Source: JBBQVS01 sp964250805 (GTDB lineage Bacteria > Chloroflexota > Ktedonobacteria > Ktedonobacterales > Ktedonobacteraceae). Taken from it: DNA of 64,000 bases. The position numbers and the translations under genes were made by a program. Each line of letters starts with the position of its first letter. Position 1 is the first letter of the stretch. A model generated the notes under the pieces. The model was not told the DNA's origin. It did not search any database and saw only the letters and a list, made by a program, of their open reading frames with translations. Below, one piece after another: positions 43,542 through 52,710 of this stretch. The stretch lies in contig CAXUHG010000005.1 of assembly GCA_964250805.1 (NCBI GenBank), positions 36,111 to 100,110 of the forward strand, read 5' to 3'.

Positions 43542-43903
43542 GTAGACATCTCCTTTTTCTACCTTTTACAAGCCAGAAGTTTTATACGGTTGTTTCGTTC
43601 ATAAAGATTTAGAGAAGGAAACAGAGGCTATCCTACTTAACAAAGTAGTAGCACTTCCCCTACCAACGCTTCCATAGATAAAATTGTTGCATTCTTTAGA
43701 TCGTGACAAGACATTTGAAAAAATTCCCAAAGTACTTATCGAGAAATGTAGCCAAATACAATTGTGCCACCGAACCCCCAAACACGTACGACGCCCAAAT
43801 TTTTTTTGGTAAACCCGCATTTTTAAATTCAGCAATAAGAAAGGNNNNNNNNNNCGTAACGCTAAACCCGTCCGGTGGCACAATTGTATTTGGCTACACA
43901 CGA
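43542..43903. other. Gap between S53 copies 5 and 6, with assembly gap
   Basis: It holds the leader of copy 5 and an inverted-repeat structure at 43747-43898 interrupted by ten Ns. No complete gene can be read. Short frames across the Ns are not trustworthy. Confidence 0.7.
43747..43898. mobile_element. Probable collapsed mobile element with 26-bp terminal inverted repeats
   Basis: A perfect 26-bp inverted repeat (43747-43772 with 43873-43898, TGTAGCCAAATACAATTGTG at its outer end) encloses A+T-rich sequence and ten Ns at 43845-43854. The Ns probably stand for an unassembled multi-copy insert such as an insertion sequence. Only the ends are visible, and no transposase can be seen. Confidence 0.5.
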
Positions 43904-45238
43904 TTATTTCAATGCAGCAATCAGATCGGGGATTAAATTTTGGGCATTGGGTGAGCCGAGGCCGGAAGCTGCATCCCAGCCCCGTGCGGCTTGATAGCCC
44001 TGTACACCATTAAACGAATTGTCGCCAACCGTGATGTCGTTGAAGTCCTGATTGTATTTGCTCGACATTGCCACTTTATATAGGCCAGGATTGATAAAGC
44101 CTAGGGGATGACCTGCCATCTGGTTCGCATCGGCTATAATGCCTGCCCACAATGGCGTACTGGCACTGGTACCGCCGATGAGTTGCCACTGGTCGGAGAC
44201 GTAGTAGGCGAGGGCGGTACGTGGGTCTGCCGCCGCCGCGACATCAGGGATACCGCGTCGATTGTTGAACTGGCTCTGGAGAGAAGATGGCAACGTTTTT
44301 TGATAGCTCGGCTCCTTAAAGAACTGACTAAAACCTCCACCACCTGCACCATCGCCACTCCATACACTCTCACTGATGCCCGTGTCTGTGCGCGTCAGTC
44401 TTGTTCCACCCACGCTCGTTACCCACGGATCATCGTTGGCAAAGCTCGTTGTCGGCGTCTTCGCATATACTTTACCCGCTTGGTCTGTAGCATCAGTAGC
44501 ACCATGATCGCCGGAGGCTGCTAAGAAAGTGAAGCCTTGCTGAGTCGTTGCCGCCTGGTAGAGTGTATCCCACTTCTGTATCTCTTGCTGTCCCGCCTGA
44601 TCCTGCAGTGTGTACTCGGAGGCACCCCAACTTTGCGAAACGATGGTACCTAGATGATGGTCAATAGCGTACTGTGTTAACTGGCGAAACTCTGGTAGAC
44701 CAACAGTACCCTCCGTCTCGGCAACGGGGCTGACCAGCACAACGATACCTGCGTCCGGCGCCATCGCGTGAATCATCTCAACATCTAGCGTCGTCTCACC
44801 CACCCAGCCGGACTTATCACCATTCGGATCATATTCCTTCTCATTTAATGGCGCGATCACCTGAATATTGACATGTGGTAGTCCGAATTGGCGGCTGAAC
44901 GCGTCAACATCCGTTTGCAGTGTGGGGCTACCAAAGGACACGATATCAATAACGGTCTGTCCCTTGCCCGTGAAGCCTTTCTGAATCAATGGCTCGACAC
45001 CATAGGCAACGCGCATAGCATGTGGCGTGAAACAGCCTGAGTCGTTATTCAAGGGGGCGGGACAGGTATCGGCAAATTTATTAACCGGTGTGCCTGTACT
45101 CGAACCGGAGGGATGAGTCGCAACTGTTGTAGGGGTCGAGTTTTCTGTCCCACCCGTGCCCGTAGTAGCACAGGCCGAGAGCAATAGCAGGCATAACGCG
45201 ACCAGAGAAAAAATACGTCCTGAGATGTTTTTTGTCAT
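43904..45238 (-). CDS. S53 (sedolisin) family peptidase, lipoprotein
   Basis: A 444-residue S53 peptidase. The start at 45238 has AGGAG upstream and gives a lipoprotein signal, IFSLVALCLLLLSACATT, with lipobox LSAC. It should therefore be anchored to the outer face of the membrane. The catalytic motifs are ETTLDVEMIHA, ASGDHGA and GGTSASTPLWAG. The domain begins near CFTPHAMRVAYGVEPLI. It is clearly more distant from copies 1-5 and lacks their conserved ISPF block. The stop codon is only six bases from the end of the inverted repeat at 43898. Confidence 0.93.
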   Translation of the reverse strand: MTKNISGRIFSLVALCLLLLSACATTGTGGTENSTPTTVATHPSGSSTGTPVNKFADTCPAPLNNDSGCFTPHAMRVAYGVEPLIQKGFTGKGQTVIDIVSFGSPTLQTDVDAFSRQFGLPHVNIQVIAPLNEKEYDPNGDKSGWVGETTLDVEMIHAMAPDAGIVVLVSPVAETEGTVGLPEFRQLTQYAIDHHLGTIVSQSWGASEYTLQDQAGQQEIQKWDTLYQAATTQQGFTFLAASGDHGATDATDQAGKVYAKTPTTSFANDDPWVTSVGGTRLTRTDTGISESVWSGDGAGGGGFSQFFKEPSYQKTLPSSLQSQFNNRRGIPDVAAAADPRTALAYYVSDQWQLIGGTSASTPLWAGIIADANQMAGHPLGFINPGLYKVAMSSKYNQDFNDITVGDNSFNGVQGYQAARGWDAASGLGSPNAQNLIPDLIAALK

Positions 45239-45505
45239 AAATACTCCTATAGTTGAGGTGGATTGGCTGTATCTATTGTAAAAAAGATGTTGGCACGACA
45301 TGTTGATGATTATAACATCCTTTGATACAGCATGACAGGGCAAGCCCCACGCCCGTTCTCATAACGAGACGAACGCCTGTAGGGACCGATTTATGCCATA
45401 AAATTGTTCTTCTACAACAATCTTTCTCTCGTGGACAACGGGCTTGTACCTGTCATGTTAAAAAATGGTAAACTTGTTGCTAAAATAAGAGTGGAGGAAA
45501 AAATC

Positions 45506-45733
45506 ATGAAATGCGTTGTCTGCAAACAGGGAGAAATGCAGCCAGGAACTACGACAATGACGTTGGAGCGGAATGTAACAACTGTTGTTTTCAAAAACGT
45601 TCCGGCTGAGGTATGTGATACATGTGGCGAGGCGTATCTTGATGCGGCAACAACAAGACAACTACTTCATGTGGTTGAAGAGGCGGCACGGCTAGGTGTA
45701 CAGGTTGACGTGCGTTCATATGTAGCTGCATAG
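45506..45733 (+). CDS. YgiT-type zinc-finger protein (orphan MqsA-like N-terminal domain)
   Basis: A 75-residue protein. The ATG at 45506 with GGAGGAAA upstream is preferred to 45404. Two zinc knuckles are visible: CVVCKQGEM and CDTCGEAYL. Between them is the TTTMTLERNVTTVVFKNVPA strand pair of the YgiT-type finger. In other genomes this domain is usually the antitoxin partner of a DUF4258-type toxin or part of MqsA. Neither a toxin gene nor the MqsA helix-turn-helix domain is seen here. Role unknown. Confidence 0.82.
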   Translation: MKCVVCKQGEMQPGTTTMTLERNVTTVVFKNVPAEVCDTCGEAYLDAATTRQLLHVVEEAARLGVQVDVRSYVAA

Positions 45734-45740
45734 CCATAAC

Positions 45741-45777
45741 AAAAAATAGGGAGACATTCATGGTCTCTCTATTTTTT
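45741..45777. terminator. Terminator after the zinc-finger gene
   Basis: AAAAAATAGGGAGAC pairs with GTCTCTCTATTTTTT with one mismatch over a 7-base loop; the T-run is part of the right arm. Confidence 0.75.
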
Positions 45778-45877
45778 GTGCCATTACTTTCCTCTTGTAC
45801 TTTCACCTTAAATGATGTACTGTACACAACGGCACGCAACTCTATTGCATACTTCTTATAGTCGAAGAGTGTAAAGT

Positions 45878-48800
45878 ATGGAAAGGCGAGATACTATGCA
45901 ATTTCCAACTCCCATGACAAATTCGGATCCCCTCGTTTCTGTACAACAGCGCGACGTATTTGAGCAATTTGGTGAGGATGCGTTTCTCGGTAACTGGTTT
46001 GTTTTTCTCAAGGCGACCTCAGATGTAGAGAACAGAACCGAGTCGCAGATTCTGTTTCGAGGGAGGGAGAAGCTCACGCTGCCAGGAGTGGAAATTCAGC
46101 CGAAACCTATGCCACATACCGCGCTTGTATCATTGACGAGCGATAAAACGCTGTATCATGCCAATCGGGATCGTGTGCGCCTGCTGATTGCGTGTCCCAC
46201 TGAGGCGCGACAAGAGAAGTTGCTTACCATTTCGCTTAGTGATACCGTGTATGGCGAATATCCTGTGATGCTTGACGAATTTGGTCTTTGCCTCTACCCT
46301 CTACAAGACCTTCCAGAGGGTCAGTATGTAGCAACGCTTGTCAATCATCCTACTCACGAATGTCGTTTTGAGGTGGCGGAATATCGTCTTGCACCTCTAA
46401 GCGCAGAACTTATAATGCAAGAGATGGATGGCACTACCCTACGCTACACGCTTGCGCTAACCACGTTCAATCAACCTTATCATGGAGCTGTCGATGTCGA
46501 GCTACAGGAGCGTGGACAACGTATTGGCACACGCTCGCGTTTGCAGTGTAGCGATGATGGACGATGTAGTGGTATCGTTGAACTTTCCGGTACTGGACCG
46601 TATACTCTGAATGTTATTGCGGGCGAGCGAACCGCGACGGTTGTGCTCAAAGGCTCGGAGCAAGAGCGACGCGAACGCTTGACGATTAGCGAACTAGGGG
46701 AATTATACACATTAAGCCTGTTACCTTCGGCTGGGTCGAGGGAATGCCGAGGTCTGTACGTTGCACGCGGAGGTAGCAATACTGAGCCGTTTGTGGTGCG
46801 CAATTTGATAGGTAACGCTGTAGAGATTACGCCGCGTGTCGCTGTTGAGGCGATTCGCGTTGTCACGGTCAATCCTACACGCGGCACGAGCGGCGAGAAA
46901 TACTATGAGCAACTCAAGCCAGAGCAGAGTATTCAGGTACCTGTGCCACCACCATACGGCATTATTCTGCTTGGAGCCTTTATCGATGGGCAGGCGTGGG
47001 AGGGTTGGTGTACTGTGTTGCGTCCTTCTGCATTACAGGTAACGTGTGAGGTTCCCAAAGAGACGAGGCCGGGAAGCCGCGTTACGGTAACAGTGAAGAC
47101 GAACGTCGCGGATCGCGTAGTCCCTGTGCAGTTGATCGTCAAAGATGCTCGCTTGATTGCCCAGAGCGATCCACAGGTAGAGTTTGCCGCGTGCATCAAG
47201 GCAAACTGTGGCGAATGGGCATCACAAGCGACAACGGGTATTGTTGACAAGCAATTATCGCAAGTGAACAAGCCTCGTCCTCTTCTGTACAGACGCGCGA
47301 TGCCATTTGGTACCGCGCAGGCTGTAATGAGGCCAATGATGGCGGCAGGTACACAAGAAATATCGCCGATGGTTGCACCAATGGGTGCTATGAACATGCC
47401 TGTACTGGAAGACGCTGTACCATCTGCACAGCTTACTCCTGTCCGCTTATCGTTTCCAGAGGTGGTGTATAACAATATTGTGAAGGTGCGGAGTGAGGCA
47501 AGCGTCGAGGTGAAGCTGGGCGATGGCATGACGAACTATACTATCGAGGCGTTTGCCCTCTCGCCTGAAACCCTGGATTGGCAACGTACCGAGACGACGC
47601 TTACGGCAATACAGGACGTATATGGTGAACTAACCGTCTCACCCTTTGTCTTTTCGGGCGATTCTGTCATAGGACGTTTGGATGTTGGAGCAAGTTCAGG
47701 TTATGCTATCGTCGAGGTGCAACATAACGGTGAAGTTCTACCGCTATTTGCCGATGATGACACTCCGCTTTCTGTCGGTGAACAGGTCGCATCTGGCTCA
47801 ATTGTGCGTTTCCCTGTTCGTCCTGGTACGATTACCGCTATCGTGCGTGATATCCAGACGGGAAAGAGCGATGTAAGCGAACGTTATGTAACTGAGCCTG
47901 GACAGTTGCGCCATATTGTGCGAAGCTTGCGCCTGTTGGCGCAAGGCGAAGGAGTAACGCTCGAAGATATGCATGCCCTTGAATTGCGTCCGCTACCTGG
48001 ATTGGATCGACCTTTTACTGTACTGGTTGAGGCTGCATCGCTCTATCCCTATGGCTGCGTAGAGCAGACATCTACGAAATTGGTTGCTATGTACGTCGGC
48101 TATATTACAAGCCAGTATAATGAGCAGAGAGCAAGCGAGTATGAGGCTGCTATACAAGCATGGTACAAGCGTTTGGCGAGTATGTACCTGCCTCAGCATG
48201 GCTTTTGTCTCTATCCGCCCCAAGAAGGATTCGATAGCAAACCAGATATGCATTACGCTCCGCTTGCCGTCAAACGTCTGCTGGACTTACCTGAGGGAGA
48301 ACAATTAAGCGTAAAATCAGCAGCCCTACTTGAGATACTACGTGAAATACGGAGCATGGCAAGCGACGCTGCACAGTATTATGCTATCGAAAACCCACAA
48401 CGTACACTTTCTAATTGCCATGACGCATATTGTATTGTTTCTGCATCGACTACATCTCAGAGCGCAAAGGATGAAGCTATTGCGTTTGTGCGTTCTCGCC
48501 TACGAGAATATAACGGCGTCGTCTCTGTACCTGTGGCAGAGCAAGACTCTCTCTATCAATTTCTTGGTAGCGGTGTGGCAAGCCGACAAGAAACGGCCTA
48601 TGCTGCATCCGTACTCTTGCAAGCAGGCGAAGATATGCCACTAGCCATTGCAGCTACGAACACCGTGACGGGCCAGTTGAACGAGGCAGGCTGTTTGTAT
48701 AGCACAGTAGATACGGCGGCATGTTTGGCTCTCATGCTTGCATTACGAAATGCAGGCGTTGTCGTCGATAATGGCAATGGGCGTGTTGCCTTGAATGGTC

Positions 48801-49270
48801 AAGAAATGTCGCTAGCCGAGGCACTCAACTTTCATGGCAACGTAGAGTCTATTCAGTGTATGCAAGGCGTTGTCGCGGCGCAAATCACCTCCGAGGTGAT
48901 TGAAGATTGGCGTACATTTAGCAGCCAATTAGCGGTTGAGGTACGTTTAGAAAAACAAGGACAACAACAGGAGCAGTTTGCGCTTGGTGACGAACTCGAC
49001 CTTGTGATGAGAGTGCGTCAATATGAACCGGGACTACTTGCTCATGTTTGCCTGCCAGATGCACTGGCGAGAATTGTCGGCGGTGGTCAAGTCAAACGTT
49101 TCAGCCTCGACTTTCGCGGTCAAAACGAGTTACGCATACCGCTAGCAGCTATTAGCACAACAGGTCAAGGGAAGAGCGGTCAACACTGGGCAGTCATCGT
49201 GAGAAATATGTTCAAAGAGGAGCAGGTAGGCAATCCAGGTTTGTTAGAAGTAAAAATAAATAATTCGTAG
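45878..49270 (+). CDS. Alpha-2-macroglobulin-like protein with thioester motif
   Basis: A 1130-residue protein. The thioester sequence YGCVEQTSTK has Cys727 and Gln730, followed by a long alpha-helical domain as in the thioester domain of alpha-2-macroglobulins. Before it are several beta-rich macroglobulin-like domains. A Met/Pro/Ala-rich, low-order segment (about residues 465-515) is in the place of a bait region, followed by LSFPEVVYNN, like the family's pre-thioester block. Such proteins trap proteases covalently. Oddly there is no signal peptide or lipobox at either possible start (45878, 45896). The protein may be cytoplasmic or exported by another route. Confidence 0.82.
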   Translation: MERRDTMQFPTPMTNSDPLVSVQQRDVFEQFGEDAFLGNWFVFLKATSDVENRTESQILFRGREKLTLPGVEIQPKPMPHTALVSLTSDKTLYHANRDRVRLLIACPTEARQEKLLTISLSDTVYGEYPVMLDEFGLCLYPLQDLPEGQYVATLVNHPTHECRFEVAEYRLAPLSAELIMQEMDGTTLRYTLALTTFNQPYHGAVDVELQERGQRIGTRSRLQCSDDGRCSGIVELSGTGPYTLNVIAGERTATVVLKGSEQERRERLTISELGELYTLSLLPSAGSRECRGLYVARGGSNTEPFVVRNLIGNAVEITPRVAVEAIRVVTVNPTRGTSGEKYYEQLKPEQSIQVPVPPPYGIILLGAFIDGQAWEGWCTVLRPSALQVTCEVPKETRPGSRVTVTVKTNVADRVVPVQLIVKDARLIAQSDPQVEFAACIKANCGEWASQATTGIVDKQLSQVNKPRPLLYRRAMPFGTAQAVMRPMMAAGTQEISPMVAPMGAMNMPVLEDAVPSAQLTPVRLSFPEVVYNNIVKVRSEASVEVKLGDGMTNYTIEAFALSPETLDWQRTETTLTAIQDVYGELTVSPFVFSGDSVIGRLDVGASSGYAIVEVQHNGEVLPLFADDDTPLSVGEQVASGSIVRFPVRPGTITAIVRDIQTGKSDVSERYVTEPGQLRHIVRSLRLLAQGEGVTLEDMHALELRPLPGLDRPFTVLVEAASLYPYGCVEQTSTKLVAMYVGYITSQYNEQRASEYEAAIQAWYKRLASMYLPQHGFCLYPPQEGFDSKPDMHYAPLAVKRLLDLPEGEQLSVKSAALLEILREIRSMASDAAQYYAIENPQRTLSNCHDAYCIVSASTTSQSAKDEAIAFVRSRLREYNGVVSVPVAEQDSLYQFLGSGVASRQETAYAASVLLQAGEDMPLAIAATNTVTGQLNEAGCLYSTVDTAACLALMLALRNAGVVVDNGNGRVALNGQEMSLAEALNFHGNVESIQCMQGVVAAQITSEVIEDWRTFSSQLAVEVRLEKQGQQQEQFALGDELDLVMRVRQYEPGLLAHVCLPDALARIVGGGQVKRFSLDFRGQNELRIPLAAISTTGQGKSGQHWAVIVRNMFKEEQVGNPGLLEVKINNS

Positions 49271-49400
49271 GGACCAGATGTATCGCGTCCGAGGTGTGAT
49301 TTATCACGCGAGATCATGCTGAACCAGTTTGTATATTGAGTTTGTCAAGATTTCGCTCAATAAATTGAGCAACGGACGCGATACATCTGGTCCCTACGAA
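49264..49400. mobile_element. MITE-like element, 137 bp, inner part inverted
   Basis: 28-bp terminal repeats of the TTCGTAGGGACCAGATGTAT type. The two inner palindromes are in the opposite order to the copies at 27693 and 36526. It overlaps the stop codon of the macroglobulin-like gene. Confidence 0.85.
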
Positions 49401-49507
49401 AGATTGTGGTGAAGGTCTATTGTGTGCTGCATCATTGTGTAAGAGGTTGAGAAAAGTTAATGTCTAGGTTGTGATAGTCCTATAGTCCTACATTTAGCTG
49501 CATATAC

Positions 49508-49536
49508 TTGACCTATTCCATCATGCACAGTAAAGT
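49508..49536 (+). promoter_or_regulatory. Promoter of the CHAP-domain gene
   Basis: TTGACC (49508-49513), 17 bases, TAAAGT (49531-49536), about 75 bases before the gene. Confidence 0.5.
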
Positions 49537-49612
49537 TCATAGCGAGAGTTGTGTGTGCTTACGTCGAAGTGTCTGGGTTGTAAATTGTAGAACAAAATTG
49601 AAGGAAACACGT

Positions 49613-50704
49613 ATGTCGTTTATGGATAAGCGTAAGGGTAATGCACTTAAAGAGCCACCCAAGAACAATGCATCATTCCAGGTTCCTGGGGGAGTAAGCG
49701 AACTATCACCCATTGATCAGTTGCCTTTTCCAAACTCCACACCGATACCCGATACTATTTCACAGGCTTCACCAGTTATTGAGCCAAAATCAACAACCTC
49801 AAATATTTTTGAAGCTTTGCCATTGACAACACGTCAACTTCCAGGCGCAACAACGCCGCTTCCTTCATCTGCTGCGACGCGCCACCTACCAGAGGTTACG
49901 CGCATGTTGCCAGAGACTCAAACAAATACAACGCCTCTTCCACGAGGTACGACCTCATCACTACGGCAAACAACGGTCATTCGTGCTACAGGTAAGAAGA
50001 GTACTGGAACGATGCGCCCACCGCAAGGGCGGCGTATGGTGGTCCATGTTGCCGTGACGATTTTGCTGGCAGTGATTGTAATTAGCAGTTTGCTGGCAGT
50101 GGTTCCTACAGGTACCGAAGGCAAAAACTATAATCCATTTTCTCCTCTTGTGAAATATTTTGCCAATAAAAGCAACAACACGGTTCTATTAGCGCAACAG
50201 GCCGCGACAGCAACGGCGGTGACGCAAGATGGATATGATCCAGGTGCAGGCAAGACTTTCGCAGGAGTTCCGACTGCTCCACCAAGCTATGGTGGTGGCG
50301 GTGGTACGACTGGTGGTGGTGGTGGTACAAGTGGGGGTGGTGCTAGTGATGGCGTTGGCAACCACTTCTTCTGGGGTCAATGCACATGGTGGGCAGCATT
50401 TCGCTATCATCAATTGACGGGTCATTATCCGCCTTGGCTTGGTAACGCTGGCGATTGGGCTTATAACGCAGCACCTTATGGGTGGATTGTATCGAGTACG
50501 CCGCATCTACATAGCATCATCGTACTTGCTCCTGGTGTACAGGGTGCTGGTGGTTATGGTCACGTCGCTATTGTCGAAAGTATCAATGCCAATGGCAGTC
50601 TTACGACCTCGAACTTTAACTGGGCTGGTAATTTTGGTGTCATGACCTACGTTACGTTCTATCCAGGCCCTGGTGTTGTATTCGTATACTATCCGGGCTT
50701 CTAG
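49613..50704 (+). CDS. Membrane-anchored CHAP-domain protein, probable peptidoglycan amidase
   Basis: A 363-residue protein. The ATG at 49613 with AAGGAAA upstream is preferred to 49508. The N-terminal 140 residues are Pro/Thr/Ser-rich and disordered. One membrane span follows (VVHVAVTILLAVIVISSLLA), then a Gly-rich linker (GGGGGTTGGGGGT). The C-terminal CHAP domain contains the catalytic Cys in FWGQCTWWAAF and His in GYGHVAIVESI. The Asn/Glu of the triad is probably in TTSNFNW. CHAP enzymes cut peptide bonds in peptidoglycan; this one would act outside the membrane. Confidence 0.9.
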   Translation: MSFMDKRKGNALKEPPKNNASFQVPGGVSELSPIDQLPFPNSTPIPDTISQASPVIEPKSTTSNIFEALPLTTRQLPGATTPLPSSAATRHLPEVTRMLPETQTNTTPLPRGTTSSLRQTTVIRATGKKSTGTMRPPQGRRMVVHVAVTILLAVIVISSLLAVVPTGTEGKNYNPFSPLVKYFANKSNNTVLLAQQAATATAVTQDGYDPGAGKTFAGVPTAPPSYGGGGGTTGGGGGTSGGGASDGVGNHFFWGQCTWWAAFRYHQLTGHYPPWLGNAGDWAYNAAPYGWIVSSTPHLHSIIVLAPGVQGAGGYGHVAIVESINANGSLTTSNFNWAGNFGVMTYVTFYPGPGVVFVYYPGF

Positions 50705-50716
50705 GCTTTTAAACAG

Positions 50717-50763
50717 AAAAACACAATGGCACGAAAACAGCATTTTCGTGCCATTGTGTTTTT
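50717..50763. terminator. Terminator after the CHAP-domain gene
   Basis: A perfect 21-bp stem (50717-50737 with 50743-50763) with A- and T-runs at its outer ends can serve both convergent genes. Confidence 0.8.
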
Positions 50764-50769
50764 TACTTA

Positions 50770-51105
50770 TCACTGTTTCCAATGTTCTAGCAAGAAACGA
50801 TAATGCGCAATTCTTCCCTGGTGCAGTTCTTGTTCTTCTGCAGTTCCCTCTTTACTGTGTTCAATATGGTATGCCAAGAGTGCTTGCGCTCCCGCTATTG
50901 CTTTGGGCGAGACGCGGATTGAACGAACATATTGATGGGGCACAGGTCGCCATGTTGGATTGTCTCGCCAGTTGATGTAGGGGCAGTTGCGGCACTGGTT
51001 GGCGCAACAGTAGCCGCGCTTCGTCAAAAAGCCTCGTGTTGCTATGTACAGGCCATCAGCGGTAATTTCCCAGTCCGCCTCTTCCTCGATAGAGTCGTTT
51101 CCCAT
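50770..51105 (-). CDS. DUF5522-like Cys-rich protein
   Basis: A 111-residue cytoplasmic protein of unknown function. The N-terminal half holds LTKRGYCCANQCRNCPYINW, the Cys-Cys-x3-Cys-x2-Cys-Pro-Tyr pattern of the DUF5522 family, suggesting a bound metal. The C-terminal half (ALLAYHIEHSKEGTAEEQEL) is helical and charged. It lies 12 bases after the MocR-type gene on the same strand and is probably co-transcribed with it. Confidence 0.78.
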   Translation of the reverse strand: MGNDSIEEEADWEITADGLYIATRGFLTKRGYCCANQCRNCPYINWRDNPTWRPVPHQYVRSIRVSPKAIAGAQALLAYHIEHSKEGTAEEQELHQGRIAHYRFLLEHWKQ

Positions 51106-51117
51106 TGTTCTTTCCTA

Positions 51118-52701
51118 CTATACCATTGGAATATGTTCGATATGCGTTTCTTCGTCACGTCCCGAACGACGATCCCGGATACGTTGCATGGCGTTACCGA
51201 TGCGACGAATACCCTCTACGATATGTGCCTCTTCGGGTGAGGCAAAGCTGAGGCGAATGTGTTGATGTCCACCGCCATCGACGTGAAACGGTTCGCCGAT
51301 CACGAACGCGACATGCTCGGAGGCTGCTTCACGCAAGAGTGTCCGTGCCCGCATGTCCGGTGGTAGGCGACACCAGAGATGAAAGCCTCCACCTGGATGA
51401 TTGACGCGTACATCTGTAGGCCAGTGCGTTGCGATAGCATCAAGCATGCAATCTCTTTTGCGCTGATAGTGTTGTCGTAGCATCTGTACATGCTCATCCA
51501 TCATGCCGCGCCGTAGTATTTCCGCCACTGCCCATTGTCCAAGGGCGTTTGTGTTGAGGTCGAAGACCTGCTTATGTAGCGAGAGACGTTCGATCATCGT
51601 CGATGGTGCCACAAGCCACGCAACGCGTAAACCAGGGGCAAGGACCTTGGAATAGGTGCTGAGATATAGCACTTGCTCATATTTATCCATTGCTTTAAGC
51701 GGCTGTGCCTCCTTGCCGTCGAAGACAATCTCGCCATAGGCGTCGTCCTCAAGTATAGGAATTTGATAGCGCCGGGCAAGCGTGAGGAGCCGCTTCCGGC
51801 GTTCGGAAGACATCACTACACCTGTAGGATTGTGAAAGGTGGGCGAGGTGTAGATAAAACGTGGTTGCCGTCTTCTTAGAATGGACTCTAAGAGGTCGAT
51901 ACGCATGCCCTCGTTGTCCATTGGCACGCCAATCACGCGTGCCCCCAGTGCGCGAAAGGTGTTGATTGCGCCGAGATAGGTCGGCACCTCTACCACTACT
52001 TCGTCACCTTGTTTGAGGAGGAAGCGACTCACGAGACCAATACCCTGCGTGGAACCCGACAAAATCAGGACGTGTTGCAGGTCAATTGCGACACCGTGTT
52101 GGCGCATGCGAGCCGCTATCTCACGCCGCAAACTCTGTAGTCCTTCGACAGGACAGTAGCCAAGAGCCGTTTGTCGCGCATCATAGAGACTCTCTGCAAA
52201 GACTGTATTGAGCAGTGCGGTGGGCAACATGTCAACGGCGGGCGTGCCAGCGGCGAGTGAAATCATCTCTTTATGCTCGCCCATCGCGGTGATTTCGCTC
52301 AGCACGCGTGCATCTGGACCAAGCAGTGCATCTTCGCCCTCCGCAAGACCAAGCAGCCAGGAGGGAACATCGCTATCAAAAGGCTCTTCCATATCAGCGA
52401 TATGGTTACGGCGTACCAACGTCCCACGTCCAACATGTCCCACAATCAAGCCTTCGCTAGCAAGCTGATTGTATGCATTCATCACAGTGGTACGATTCAC
52501 ACCCAATTCATGCGCAAACGCACGCTCAGTAGGCAAGCGCGTGCCCTCCGCTAGTTCGCCAGAAAGAATAGCCTCGCGCAACCCTTGACAAATTTGCTGA
52601 TACAATGGAGTACCATTGCCACGCTCTAATGTCACGAGCGTATGAATGGGGGTCGTAAATGTTGGTAGAGAGAGTTTGGAATTGGCTGTATGCTGGAACA
52701 T
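51118..52701 (-). CDS. MocR/PdxR-type regulator (GntR HTH fused to aminotransferase)
   Basis: A 527-residue transcription regulator. The N-terminal winged helix is PLYQQICQGLREAILSGELA then GTRLPTERAFAHELGVNRTT. The rest is a class I aminotransferase fold, with the PLP lysine in STYSKVLAPGLRVAWLVAP and the IYTSPTFHNPTGVVMS block. Members sense PLP or amino-acid-related ligands; the target here is unknown. A palindrome in its own leader (52711-52732) may be its operator. It is divergent from the eIF-2B-like gene. Confidence 0.93.
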   Translation of the reverse strand: MFQHTANSKLSLPTFTTPIHTLVTLERGNGTPLYQQICQGLREAILSGELAEGTRLPTERAFAHELGVNRTTVMNAYNQLASEGLIVGHVGRGTLVRRNHIADMEEPFDSDVPSWLLGLAEGEDALLGPDARVLSEITAMGEHKEMISLAAGTPAVDMLPTALLNTVFAESLYDARQTALGYCPVEGLQSLRREIAARMRQHGVAIDLQHVLILSGSTQGIGLVSRFLLKQGDEVVVEVPTYLGAINTFRALGARVIGVPMDNEGMRIDLLESILRRRQPRFIYTSPTFHNPTGVVMSSERRKRLLTLARRYQIPILEDDAYGEIVFDGKEAQPLKAMDKYEQVLYLSTYSKVLAPGLRVAWLVAPSTMIERLSLHKQVFDLNTNALGQWAVAEILRRGMMDEHVQMLRQHYQRKRDCMLDAIATHWPTDVRVNHPGGGFHLWCRLPPDMRARTLLREAASEHVAFVIGEPFHVDGGGHQHIRLSFASPEEAHIVEGIRRIGNAMQRIRDRRSGRDEETHIEHIPMV

Positions 52702-52710
52702 CGTTTCCTC

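Noticed and set aside
43703..43936. Short genes on both strands crossing the run of Ns
   Set aside because: They depend on undetermined bases and read through the terminal inverted repeats.
49264..49400. Rho-independent terminator of the macroglobulin-like gene
   Set aside because: The same structure recurs at unrelated places with matching ends, so it is a mobile element first, although it may also act as a hairpin in RNA.
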